From contig JAVYIG010002219.1 of NCBI GenBank assembly GCA_035222895.1, positions 124,001 to 188,000 on the forward strand: DNA of 64,000 nt, in the 5' to 3' direction. The notes below the pieces were generated by a model that worked only from the letters and a program-made list of their open reading frames with translations, had not been told where the DNA came from and ran no database searches. Below are positions 35,573 to 47,714 of this stretch, piece after piece. This DNA comes from Strongylocentrotus droebachiensis. Taxonomy: Eukaryota; Echinodermata; Echinoidea; Camarodonta; Strongylocentrotidae. Position numbers and translations under genes: made by a program. Every line of letters starts with the position of its first letter. Within the stretch, counting starts at the first letter, position 1.

Positions 35573-36085
35573 AGTGGACTCCTAGCATAAGGAACCAGTT
35601 CTGTAGGAAAGAAGAACAGAAGTTCAGGTAAATGGAGTTCAAAGTACTTCACTGAAGTAGATCTACTCAAGTTTAAACTTCAATTATTTTCTGAAAACGT
35701 TGGTCATTGATTGGTGAAAGACAATATATAAAGACTGCTACGATATATTGTTACCGCAAGCATATCATATTTATTATCTCCTTACCATAACAAAAACCTC
35801 AGACAGAAAACACCTTAATGGTAAACCCCATTATTTCTAAGTTATTTCTTTGGTAATTTTATTGCTGTGGTGGTAGGTATTATCTGTTCTTCCATCACAA
35901 TCAAATTATATTTGCTGGTTTTGTGGCTACAGAATGATTAAAACTGTCTGGTTCAAGATTCTGTTTTTGATTGACCATCTGTCAAATCCGTTTCTTTAAT
36001 TTTGTCGAATTGTAATTTTATTCATAATCGTAATGAGATGAAGCTACCTGTGTTTTTACGTTGAGGCTGTTGAGATGCCGCTGTC

Positions 36086-36093
36086 TATAAATA
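36086..36093 (+). promoter_or_regulatory. TATA box of phospholipase A2 gene
   Basis: TATAAATA lies about 95 bp upstream of the signal-peptide ATG. It is conserved with 11853-11860 in copy A. A second TATATAAAG at about 35728 is an alternative. Confidence 0.55.
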
Positions 36094-36187
36094 TGACGCT
36101 ACTCTGTCGCAGAAACATCGAGTGCACCAGGACCAACAAGACGTTTGCCAAACTTCATCGGACATTTGATTCCTACAGCGCCCCATC

Positions 36188-36236
36188 ATGTATTTCAGCA
36201 TACTTGTCGTTGCGATGCTCATATCGTTTGCATCAG
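36188..36236 (+). CDS. Secreted phospholipase A2, exon 1 (signal peptide)
   Basis: The exon is 49 nt: ATG, 15 further codons forming a hydrophobic signal peptide (MYFSILVVAMLISFAS), one extra base and a GTAAGA donor. Its phase matches exon 2 at 57797-57950, giving an in-frame join. The first exon of secreted PLA2 genes typically carries little beyond the signal peptide. The intron between the two is 21,560 bp and contains the RTE-like element, the Helitron nest and a hAT fragment. The exon and promoter are duplicated at 11853-12003. Calling these two exons one gene rests on phase, order, strand and the signal peptide; no transcript is available. Confidence 0.65.
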
Positions 36237-36349
36237 GTAAGAACTAACAGGAATAGACTAAAGATAAAAGCAGCCAAATGGAGGTTGATCGCTCGCTTGA
36301 TATTTTGGGAAGAGAGATCAGCTGCCTTGTGTACCCTACAACGGTAAAC

Positions 36350-38032
36350 ATATCAATATGACCGCCGTATCCCAGCGGGACCGAGGACATAGGTTGGATT
36401 CGTTCTCTTGATGCAATACCTACCTGGCTACCTGGCTGCCACCGTCAGTTGCTGGCGATTGCCGACCACATCTGCACATCTTCTTGTTGTCTTTCTCCAT
36501 TTGTTTCTATCCTGTGCTAATCTTTTGGCTTCTGAATATGTGAGACCTGTCCATTCTTTGATGTTATCAAATCACTGCTTTCTCTGTCTGCCTCTTTTTC
36601 TTTTTCCTTCTACTTGGCTTGCTATTATTTGTGCTGCTAAGGGGCTCCCACTGCCACGCAGAATGTGTCCAAAGTAACCCATCTTGAGGCGGGCCACTTT
36701 TCCAAGGAGATCTCTTTCTGTGTTTAGTTCTTGTAGAGCACTGAGGATAGTTCTTTTGTCCTTCCAGCTGATTTTTAGCATTTTCCTCCAGAACCACATT
36801 TCTGCTGCCATGATGCGATTTTCATCGGCTTTGAGCAGTGTCCAGCTTTCAGCACCAGAAAGCAAAGCACTCCAAACCAGGGTTTTGACCAGTTTTATTT
36901 TCATACCGGTTGAGATGTTCCTGTCATTCCAAAGTACATGCAGGTCAACCATTCTCTTCTTCGCTATAGCTATTCTGATCTTTATAATCACTGGTACAGC
37001 TAGCATCGCTGTTCTTTGTAGATCCAAGATATTTGAAGCTTTCCACATCTTTGACTGTTTCCCCGTCGATCTGGATGCTACGATTGGTATCTGAGGTTTT
37101 ACCAGCAACTAGGAGTTTGGTCTTTTTAACATTTAAATGCAAGTTGAGTTTCTTGCCGGCATCGTTTACTGCATGTGTGAGACTTTCAATTCCATCTTTG
37201 GAAGATTCGATAAGTGCTGTGTCGTCAGCATATCTGAGATTTGACATGTTTTTGCCACCAAATTTAATGCCAAAGTGCGCAACATCTGCTTCCCTCATCC
37301 CACTTTCTGTGTATGTGACGAAGAGGTATGGTGATAAGATACAGCCCTATGTCTTGCACCTTTTCCTATAACTTGCAAACATACAAGCAGTGGTCCCTCT
37401 GCCTTTTCTGTAGGCAGCCTGGTCTTCTGGTTGCTCTTGTTCTAACTTTGGTTTTATTCTGTTAACAATTATCACGAGTAAGATCTTGCTGGTGTGACTG
37501 ATAAGGGCGATAGTCCTGTAGTTTGAGCACAGTTTTTGATCCCCAAATTTAAACAGAACAACAAATTCCTGTATCTTCCATTCATCTGGCCAATAGCAAG
37601 AAGTCCAAATGCTTGCACACAATTTGTGGAGAAATTTGATACCATATGGTCCTGTAGCTTTCACCAGTTCGGCTGGTATTCCATCAATTCCTGGTGACTT
37701 CCCTGCTCTGAGCTTTTTCACCGCATGTTCAACTTCTGAAAGAAGTGACACTGGTTCTTGTTCCATTATAGGGACCTTCTCTTCTTTTTGTGGACGCTCA
37801 TCAATTGGTCTTTTGAAAAGCTCAGTTCCATATTCTTTCCAGCGGTCCATTATGTTTTTCCTCTGATCTAAAATGATGCCGTTCTTGTCTTTTATACATG
37901 ATTGTTGTGCTTATCTGGGGTTGGTCTTGACCGATTTGATAGCTGAGTACATTTCTTTGGCTTTACCAGCTATGTTGAAACCATTCACTTCCCTACATCT
38001 TTCTTCCAACCAATATACTTTATCCTTCCTTA
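36350..38032 (-). pseudogene. RTE-like retrotransposon, reverse transcriptase region (copy B, 3' part)
   Basis: Same insertion as 12115-14560. Here the YADD box is intact (LRYADDTALIE near 37230) and GIDGIPAELVKA is present (near 37690). About 210 bp between the AFDS and RQGC motifs is deleted near 37371, and there are further frameshifts (near 36960 and 36700). The tail has KMGYFGHILRGSGSP and GKRKRGRQRKQ. The element is cut at 38032/38033 by the Helitron nest and resumes at 57111. It lies antisense in intron 1 of the phospholipase A2 gene. Confidence 0.8.
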
Positions 38033-38092
38033 TCAGGTGGGCTGTATAACGTACAGACCACCTTATAATTTCGTTAGAATTGCCTTTATTTA
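38033..38092 (+). mobile_element. Helitron 5' stub 1 (outermost)
   Basis: Begins TCAGGTGGGC after host A. It is more diverged than the others (TGTATAACGTACAG) and is cut in its AT-rich stretch (CCTTTATTTA). Its 3' remainder should be the last segment, 55973-57110. Confidence 0.8.
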
Positions 38093-38164
38093 TTAGGTGG
38101 GCTGTATCTAATACAGACCACCTTATAATTTTGTTAAAATTGCCTTTATTATTATTATTATTTA
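38093..38164 (+). mobile_element. Helitron 5' stub 2
   Basis: Starts TTAGGTGGGC, with TC mutated to TT. It is interrupted in its AT-rich stretch. Parts of that stretch probably survive at 41780-41786 and 42999-43017. Its 3' remainder is one of 50067-53540. Confidence 0.75.
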
Positions 38165-38220
38165 TTAGGTGGGCTGTATCTAATACAGACCACCTTATAA
38201 TTTTGTTAAAATTGCCTTTA
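38165..38220 (+). mobile_element. Helitron 5' stub 3
   Basis: Starts TTAGGTGGGC and is interrupted after GCCTTTA. Bracket matching pairs it with 40646-41779. Confidence 0.75.
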
Positions 38221-39433
38221 TCAGGTGGGCTGTATCTAATACAGACCACCTTATATTTTTGTTAAAATCGCCTTTATTTATTTATTATTTATTTATTTAT
38301 TTTTCTTATTTCGACCCACTTTTTTGTGTTCAAGATAATTTGAAAATGGCTCAATCAAATATCTTAAAATTTAACACACATATGTATAGGCATATTCACA
38401 AAACACAGCAAATTTTTCGACCTTGACCTTGACTGATGACGTCATCTAGGCGCCATTTTGTGAAAAATTTTGAAAATCAACTTATGATCATATCTTCATA
38501 ACCAAAAGTAATATCTCATTCATATTTATTATGATTAAGGTCAATATCAGTCCGGTCAAATTCAGGTCAAAAAACGCGCGCGTGCGCGTACGTCCGCGCG
38601 TCAATGCGCGCGCAAAATTTTTAAATGCTCAAAATCGTCTCAAATTTATTTTGCATACGTTTCAGGTCATTTTAAGCATTTTATAAAAAATCGCGCGTAC
38701 GAGCATGCGCGCGCGTTTTCGCGCGTAACACCATTAAAAAACACAGAATCGCCATTTTTTTTTCTTTCATGATATTTCTCATATTTTTTCAAGGAATTTG
38801 ATTCCATGTTTATCTCTTTATGACCATTATTAACAAGATGAGCGTAAATTCAAGATAATTGTCAGTGCGCGCGATGTCTTTTAAAACATAGCATATATGG
38901 GCAAAAACATGCCTATACAAAATCCGTTATAGCTCTTTGGAATGCACCGGGATCCTCAATTTTTTTTCATATTAAGATAGAGTATGAGTCGGAAATATGA
39001 TTCCATGTCTCATTTGGCCATTAAGTGTATCGTGACATCATCACAATGGCCTTGGAACTTAAAATACGAATTTGCATATTATGACGTCAGCATATTTATG
39101 TAAAATTGATTGTATCTCTGTAAATATTGATCAATTTTCTTCAAAATTTCGATATGTTATAGCTAAGACAATTTTCTACAAGCGCAGTAATAACCATTTT
39201 TCATTTTGATGACGTCATCATAGTGAAAATTTTGATTAAAGGCCTCATGTCAAAAACTTCATAATTTGCGTGTTATGCCTATAGAAGGTGAATTTAGTTC
39301 ACGTTATGAATCTACATGATATTGTCTTTTAAGAATTTGTAAGCAGTATGTCGCTTATTTTTGCTCTATTTTGTCTCAAATGTTAGTTGACCAGCCCACC
39401 TATACTTGTTCCAAACAAGTATTATATGTCTAG
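38221..39433 (+). mobile_element. Helitron unit, complete (1,213 bp)
   Basis: TC...CTAG with both hairpins. Contains three TGACGTCA palindromes and two CG-alternating tracts. It shares private variants (for example GATGTCTTTTAAAACATAGC) with 50067-51205. Confidence 0.88.
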
Positions 39434-40645
39434 TCAGGTGGGCTGTATCTAATACAGACCACCTTATATTTTTGTTAAAATCGTCTTTATTTATTATTTA
39501 TTATTTATTTATTTTTCTTATTTCGACCCACTTTTTTGTGTGCAAGATAATTTGAAAATGGCTCAAACAAATATCTTAAAATTTAACACACATATGTATA
39601 GGCATATTCACAAAACACAGCAAATTTTTCGACCTTGACCTTGACTGATGACGTCATCTAGGCGCCATTTTGTGAAAAATTTTGAAAATCAACTCATGAT
39701 CATATCTTCATAACCAAAAGTAATTTCTCATTCATATTTATCATGATCAAGGTCAATATCAGTCCGGTCAATTTCAGGTCAAAAAACGCGCGCGTGCGCG
39801 TACGTCCGCGCGTCAGTGCGCGCGCAAAATTTAAAAATGCTCCAAATCGTCTCAATTTTTTTTTACATACGTTTCAGGCCATTTTAAGCATTTCATAAAA
39901 AATCGCGCACACGTGCATGCGCGCGCGTTTTCGCGCGTAACACCATTACATAACATAGAATCGCCATTTTTTTTTCTTTCATGATATTTTATATATTTGT
40001 TTGTACAATTTGATACCACGTTCATATCTTTATGACCATTAATAACAAGATGAGCGTCCATTCAAGATAAATGTCCGTGCGCGCGAGCTCTTTTAATACA
40101 TAGCATATATGGGCAAAAACATGCCTATACAAAATGCATTATAGCTCTTTGGAATGCACCGGGATCCTCAATTTGTTTTCATATTTAGATAGAGTATGAG
40201 TCGGAGATATGATTTCATGTCTCATTTGGCCATTAAGTGTATCGTGACATCATCACAATGGCCTTGGAACTCAAAATACGAATTTGCATATTATGACGTC
40301 AGCATATTTATGGAAAATTGATTGTATCTCTGTAAATATTGATCAATTTTCTTCAAAATTTCGATATGTTCTAGCTAAGACAATTCTCTACAAGCTTAGT
40401 AATAACCATTTTTCATTTTGATGACGTCATCATAGTGAAAATCTCGATTAAAGGCCTCATGTCAAAAGGCCTTCATAATTTGCGTTATCCCTATAGAAGG
40501 TGAATTTCGTTCACGTCATGAAACTACATGATATTGTTTTTTAAGAATTTTTAAGCAGTATCTCGCTTATTTTTGCTCTATTTTGTCTCAAATTTAAGTT
40601 GACCAGCCCACCTATACTTGTTCCAAACAAGTATTATATGTCTAG
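39434..40645 (+). mobile_element. Helitron unit, complete (1,212 bp)
   Basis: Joined head-to-tail to the previous CTAG with no spacer. Very close to 41787-42998 (shared GAGCTCTTTTAATACATAGC and CATGTCAAAAGGCCTTCATA). Confidence 0.88.
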
Positions 40646-41779
40646 TTTTTCTTATTTCGACCCACTTTTTTGTGTGCAAGATAATTTGAAAATGGCTCAA
40701 TCAAATATCTTAAAATTTAACACACATATGTATAGGCATATTCACAAAACACATCAAATTTTTCGACCTTGACCTTGACTGATGACGTCATCTAGGCGCC
40801 ATTTTGTGAAATTTTCTGAAAATAAACTCATGATCATATCTTCATAACCAAAAGGTATTTCTCATTCATATTTATTATGATCAAGGTCAATATCAGTCCA
40901 GTCAATTTCAGGTCAAAAAACGCGCGCGTGCAAGTACGTCCGCGCGTCAATGCGCGCGCAAAATTGTTAAATGCTCAAAATCGTCTCAAATTTATTTTGC
41001 ATACGTTTCAGGTCATTTTAAGCATTTTATAAAAAATCGCGCGTACGAGCATGCGCGCGCGTTTTCGCGCGTAACACCATTAAAAATCATAGAATCGCCA
41101 TTTTTTTTTCTTTCATGATATTTCTCATATTTTTTCAAGGAATTTGATTCCATGTTTATCTCTTTATGGCCATTATTAACAAGATGAGCGTAAATTCAAG
41201 ATAAATGTCAGTGCTAGCAAAATCTTTTAATACATAGCATATATAGGCAAAAACATGCCTATACAAAATCCGTTATAGCTCTTTGGAATGCACCGGGATC
41301 CTCAATTTTTTTTCATATTAAGATAGCGTATGAGTCGGAAATATGATTCCATGTCTCATTTGGCCATTAAGTGTATCGTGACATCATCACAATGGCCTTG
41401 GAACTCAAAATACGAATTTGCATATTATGACGTCAGCATATTTATGTAAAATTGATTGTATCTCTGTAAATATTGATCAATTTTCTTCAAAATTTCGATA
41501 TGTTGTAGCTAAGACAATTCTCTACAAGCGCAGTAATAACCATTTTTCATTTTGATGACGTCATCATAGTGAACATTTTGATTAAAGGCTTCATGTCAAA
41601 AACTTCATAATTTGCGTGTTATGCCTATAGAAGGTGAATTTAGTTCACGTTATGAATCTACATGATATTGTCTTTTAAGAATTTGTAAGCAGTATGTCGC
41701 TTATTTTTGCTCTATTTTGTCTCAAATGTTAGTTGACCAGCCCACCTATACTTGTTCCAAACAAGTATTATATGTCTAG
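40646..41779 (+). mobile_element. Helitron 3' part (closes stub at 38165)
   Basis: Starts TTTTTCTTATTTCGACCC, i.e. inside the AT-rich stretch, and runs to a normal CTAG end. It lacks its own 5' end. Confidence 0.82.
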
Positions 41780-41786
41780 TTATTTA

Positions 41787-42998
41787 TCAGGTGGGCTGTA
41801 TCTAATACAGACCACCTTATATTTTTGTTAAAATCGTCTTTATTTATTATTTATTATTTATTTATTTTTCTTATTTCGACCCACTTTTTTGTGTGCAAGA
41901 TAATTTGAAAATGGCTCAAACAAATATCTTAAAATTTAACACACATATGTATAGGCATATTCACAAAACACAGCAAATTTTTCGACCTTGACCTTGACTG
42001 ATGACGTCATCTAGGCGCCATTTTGTGAAAAATTTTGAAAATCAACTCATGATCATATCTTCATAACCAAAAGTAATTTCTCATTTATATTTATCATGAT
42101 CAAGGTCAATATCAGTCCGGTCAATTTCAGGTCAAAAAACGCGCGCGTGCGCGTACGTCCGCGCGTCAGTGCGCGCGCAAAATTTCAAAATGCTCCAAAT
42201 CGTCTCAAATTTTTTTTACATACGTTTCAGGCCATTTTAAGCATTTCATAAAAAATCGCGCACATGTGCATGCGCGCGCGTTTTCGCGCGTAACACCATT
42301 ACATAACATAGAATCGCCATTTTTTTTTCTTTCATGATATTTCATATATTTGTTTGTACAATTTGATACCACGTTCATATCTTTATGACCATTAATAACA
42401 AGATGAGCGTCCATTCAAGATAAATGTCCGTGCGCGCGAGCTCTTTTAATACATAGCATATATGGGCAAAAACATGCCTATACAAAATGCATTATAGCTC
42501 TTTGGAATGCACCGGGATCCTCAATTTGTTTTCATATTTAGATAGAGTATGAGTCGGAGATATGATTTCATGTCTCATTTGGCCATTAAGTGTATCGTGA
42601 CATCATCACAATGGCCTTGGAAATCAAAATACGAATTTGCATATTATGACGTCAGCATATTTATGGAAAATTGATTGTATCTCTGTAAATATTGATCAAT
42701 TTTCTTCAAAATTTCGATATGTTGTAGCTAAGACAATTCTCTACAAGCTTTAAAATAAATATTTTTCATTTTGATGACGTCATCATAGTGAAAATCTCGA
42801 TTAAAGGCCTCATGTCAAAAGGCCTTCATAATTTGCCTTATCCCTATAGAAGGTGAATTTCGTTCACGTCATGAAACTACATGATATTGTTTTTTAAGAA
42901 TTTTAAAGCAGTATCTCGCTTATTTTTGCTCTATTTTGTCTCAAATTTAAGTTGACCAGCCCACCTATACTTGTTCCAAACAAGTATTATATGTCTAG
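41787..42998 (+). mobile_element. Helitron unit, complete (1,212 bp)
   Basis: Inserted after TTATTTA, a leftover of an AT-rich target. Ends CTAG at 42998 and is followed by 19 bp more of the same AT-rich target (42999-43017). Confidence 0.88.
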
Positions 42999-43017
42999 TT
43001 ATTATTATTCTTTATTA

Positions 43018-44220
43018 TCAGGTGGGCTGTATATAATACAGAACACCTTATGTTTTCGTTAGAATATTTTTCTTAATTCTCGCCACTTTTTTGTTAGCAG
43101 GATAACTTGAAAATGGCTCAATCAATTGCCTTGAAATTTGGCACACATATTTATTGGCATGAGGAAAGAGCACAATAAGGTTTTCAACCTTGACCTTGAC
43201 TGATAACGTCATCTAGGCGCCATTTTGTGAAAATCAACATATGATCATATCTTCATAACGGAAAGTTTTTTCTCATTCATATTTATCATGATCAAGGTGA
43301 ATATCAGTCCGGTCAATTTCAGGTCCAAAAACGCGCGCGTACGCCATTATTAGCAATGGCATTTTATAAAGAGTCGCGCGCACGCGCATGCGCGCGCGTT
43401 TTCGTTTGTCACGGCCGAACGCAAAACAATTCCTCCCGGGTATCTTTTGACACAGTATTCCTCATATTTTTCCGAACAATTTGATACCATGTTTATCTCC
43501 TTACGACCATTATTAAGGGAATGAGCGTCCGTTCAAGATAAATGTCCGTGTGCGTGAACTCTTGTAATACATAGCATATATGGGCAACAACACGCCTATA
43601 TAAAACCCTTATGGCTCTTTGGGATGCACGGGAACCCTCGATTTGTGTTCATATTCGGATAGAGTATGAGTGGGAGATGTGATTTCATGTCTCATTTGGC
43701 CATTAGGTATATCGTGTCATCATCATATTGACCTTGGAACTCAAAATACGAATTTGCATATTATGACGTCAGCATATTTATGGAAAAATTGATTGTATCT
43801 CTGTAAATATTAATTGAATCTCTTCCTAATGTTGATATCTTGTAGTTGAGGCGATTGTCTACATGATCACTGCACATTAGTTTTCATTTTGATGACGTCA
43901 TCATAGTGAAAATTGCGATTAAAGCTAACTGGACAGATTTTCTTAATTTGCGTGTAAAGCCTATGGGAGGTGCCAATTTCGTTCAAATCATGGATCTACA
44001 TGACATCAATCTTTGAGCCCTATCTAGCTCATTTGTGCTCTATGTTCTCCCAAATTTTGGTATGTTATAGCTGAGACTATGGGCTATGAAAGTTGTGCCT
44101 TTTGTTTTTTAATCAGATGGTGGGATCATGTCAAAATTTTCAATTGAAAGTTGAAATTGCAAATTTCTGTGGAACTTTGCGTAGTTAGTAATACGTGGAT
44201 TACGTCACGATTTCTCTTTA
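43018..44220 (+). mobile_element. Helitron unit, divergent subfamily B, no CTAG end
   Basis: Starts TCAGGTGGGCTGTATATAAT and lacks the TTTATT stretch (TTAGAATATTTTTCTTAATTCTCGCC instead). It has a long divergent 3' region with TGTTATAGCTGAGAC. It stops without a CTAG terminus where the next unit inserts after CTCTTTA. Confidence 0.8.
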
Positions 44221-45318
44221 TCAGGTGGGCTGTATATAATACAGAACACCTTATGTTTTCGTTAGAATATTTTTCTTAATTCTCGCCACTTTTTTGTTAG
44301 CAGGATAACTTGAAAATGGCTCAATCAATTGCCTTGAAATTTGGCACACATATTTATTGGCATGAGGAAAGAGCACAATAAGGTTTTCAACCTTGACCTT
44401 GACTGATAACGTCATCTAGGCGCCATTTTGTGAAAATCAACATATGATCATATCTTCATAACGGAAAGTTTTTTCTCATTCATATTTATCATGATCAAGG
44501 TGAATATCAGTCCGGTCAATTTCAGGTCCAAAAACGCGCGCGTACGCCATTATTAGCAATGGCATTTTATAAAGAGTCGCGCGCACGCGCATGCGCGCGC
44601 GTTTTCGTTTGTCACGGCCGAACGCAAAACAATTCCTCCCGGGTATCTTTTGACACAGTATTCCTCATATTTTTCCGAACAATTTGATACCATGTTTATC
44701 TCCTTACGACCATTATTAAGGGAATGAGCGTCCGTTCAAGATAAATGTCCGTGTGCGTGAACTCTTGTAATACATAGCATATATGGGCAACAACACGCCT
44801 ATATAAAACCCTTATGGCTCTTTGGGATGCACGGGAACCCTCGATTTGTGTTCATATTCGGATAGAGTATGAGTCGGAAATATGATTCCATGTCTCATTT
44901 GGCCATTAAGTGTATCGTGACATCATCACAATGGCCTTGGAACTCAAAATACGAATTTGCATATTATGACGTCAGCATATTTATGTAAAATTGATTGTAT
45001 CTCTGTAAATATTGATCAAATTTCTTCAAAATGTCGATATGTTGTAGCTAAGACAATTCTCTACAAGCGCAGTAATAACCATTTTTCATTTTGATGACGT
45101 CATCATAGTGAAAATTTTGATTAAAGGCCTCGTGTCAAAAACTTCATAATTTGCGTGTTATGCCTATAGAAGGTGAATTTAGTTCACGTTATGAATCTAC
45201 ATGATATTGTCTTTTAAGAATTTGTAAGCAGTATGTCGCTTATTTTTGCTCTATTTTGTCTCAAATGTTAGTTGACCAGCCCACCTATACTTGTTCCAAA
45301 CAAGTATTATATGTCTAG
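44221..45318 (+). mobile_element. Helitron unit, chimera of subfamilies B and A (1,098 bp)
   Basis: The first 650 bp or so are indistinguishable by eye from 43018-43672. From about 44873 the sequence becomes main-type and ends with CTAG. Confidence 0.85.
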
Positions 45319-46438
45319 TCAGGTGGGCTGTATCTAATACAGACCACCTTATATTTTTGTTAAAATTGCCTTTATTATTTATTTATTATTTATTTTTCTT
45401 ATTTTGACCCACTTTTTTGTTAACCAGATAACTTTGAAATGGTTCAATCAAATACCTTAAAATTTAGCACACATATGTATAGGCATATGGACAAAACGCG
45501 GTAAGGTTTTCAACCTTGACCTTGACTGATGACGTCATCTAGGCGCCATTTTGTGAAATTTTCTGAAAATCAACTCATGATCATATCTTCATAACCAAAA
45601 GTTATTTCTCATTCATATTTATCATGATGAAGGTCAATATCAGTCCAGTCAATTTCAGGTCAAAAAACGCGCTCGTGCGCGTACGTCCGCGCGTCAATGC
45701 GCGCGCAAAATTTTTAAATGCTCAAAATCGTCTCAAATTTATTTTGCATACGTTTCAGGTCATTTTAAGCATTTTATAAAAAATCGCGCGTACGAGCATG
45801 CGCGTGCGTTTTCGCGCGTAACACCATTAAAAATCATAGAATCGCCATTTTTTTTTCTTTCATGATATTTCTCATATTTTTTCAAGGAATTTGATTCCAT
45901 GTTTATCTCTTTATGACCATTATTAACAAAATGAGCGTAAATTCAAGATAAATGTCAGTGCGCGCGAGGTCTTTTAATACATAGCATATATGGGCAAAAA
46001 CATGCCTATACAAAATCCGTTATAGCCCTTTGGAATGCACCGGGATCCTCAATTTTTTTTCATATTAAGATAGAGTATGAGTCGGAAATATGATTCCATG
46101 TCTCATTTGGCCATTAAGTGTATCGTGACATCATCACAATGGCCTTGGAACTCAAAATACGAATTTGCATATTATGACGTCAGCATATTTATGTAAAATT
46201 GATTGTATCTCTGTAAATATTGATCAATTTTCTTCAAAATTTCGAAATGTTGTAGCTAAGACAATTCTCTACAAGCGTAGTAATAACCATTTTTCATTTT
46301 GATGACGTCATCATAGTGAAAATTACGATTAAAGGGCACATATCAGATCTTTCCTAAGTTGCGTGTTATGCCTTCGGAAGGTAAATTTCGTTCACATCAT
46401 TAATCTAATGACATTGTTTTTTAGCAGTATCTCGCTTA
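45319..46438 (+). mobile_element. Helitron unit lacking its last ~90 bp
   Basis: Joined head-to-tail to the previous CTAG. It is cut at AGCAGTATCTCGCTTA by the next 5' end, so no 3' hairpin is present. Confidence 0.82.
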
Positions 46439-46504
46439 TCAGGTGGGCTGTATCTAATACAGACCACCTTATAATGTTGTTAAAATTGCCTTTATTATTA
46501 TTTA
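46439..46504 (+). mobile_element. Helitron 5' stub
   Basis: Has the TC start and 5' palindrome and is interrupted in the AT-rich stretch. Pairs with 47715-48841. Confidence 0.8.
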
Positions 46505-47714
46505 TCAGGTGGGCTGTATCTAATACAGACCACCTTATAATGTTGTTAAAATTGCCTTTATTATTATTTATTTATTATTTATTTTTCTTATTTTGACCCA
46601 CTTTTTTGTTAACCAGATAACTTTGAAATGGTTCAATCAAATACCTTGAAATTTAGCACACATATGTATAGGCATATGGACAAAACGCGGTAAGGTTTTC
46701 AACCTTGACCTTGACTGATGACGTCATCTAGGCGCCATTTTGTAAAATTTTCTGAAAATCAACTCATGATCATATCTTCATAACCAAAAGTTATTTCTCA
46801 TTCATATTTATCATGATGAAGGTCAATATCAGTCCGGTCAATTTCAGGTCAAAAAACGCGCACGTGCGCGTACGTCCGCGCGTCAGTGCGCGCGCAAAAA
46901 TTCAAAATGCTCAAAATCGTCTTAAATTATTTTTGCATACGTTTCAGGTCATTTTAAGCATTTTATAAAAAATCGCGCACACGCGCATGCGCGCGCGTTT
47001 TCGCGCGTAACACCATTACACAACATAGAATCGCCATTTTTTTTCTTTCATGATATTTCACATATTTTACAAACAAATTGATTCCATCTTTATCTCTTTA
47101 TAACTATTAATAACGGAATGAGCGTCCGCTTAACATAAATGTCCGTGCGCGCGACTCTTGTTATACACAACATACATGGGCAAAAACATGCCTATACAAA
47201 ATCCATTATAGCTCTTTGGAAGGCACCGAGACCCTCAATTCTTTTTCATATTTTGATAGAGAATGAGTCGGAGATATGATTTCATGTCTCATTTGGCCAT
47301 TAAGTGTATCGTGACATCATCTTAATGGCCTTGGAACTCAAAATACGAATTTGCATATTATGACTTAAGGATATTTATGTAAAATTGATTGTATCTCTGT
47401 ATAAATATTGATCGATTTTCTTCAAAATTTCGATATGTTGTAGCTAAGACAGTTTTCTACAATCTCAGATTTAACCATTTTTCATTTTGATGACCTCATC
47501 ATAGTGAGAATTTCGATTAAAGGCCTCATGTCAGAAATTTCATAATATGCGTGTTATGCCCATAGAAGGTGAATTTCGTTCACGTCATGAATCTACATGA
47601 TATTGTTTTATAAGAATTTTAAAGCAGTATCTCGCTTCTTTTCTCTCTGTTTTGTCTCAAATTTTAGTTGACCAGCCCACCTATACTTGTTCCAAACAAG
47701 TATTACATGTCTAG
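46505..47714 (+). mobile_element. Helitron unit, complete (1,210 bp)
   Basis: TC start. The 3' end reads TATTACATGTCTAG with an intact hairpin. Confidence 0.88.

Noticed and set aside
39852-40061. Open frames inside Helitron units (for example 39852-40061, 42205-42414, 47956-48180, 53944-54168)
   Set aside because: They recur because the units recur. They are Arg/Ala-rich from the CG tracts, have no family resemblance, and are not kept open in all units.
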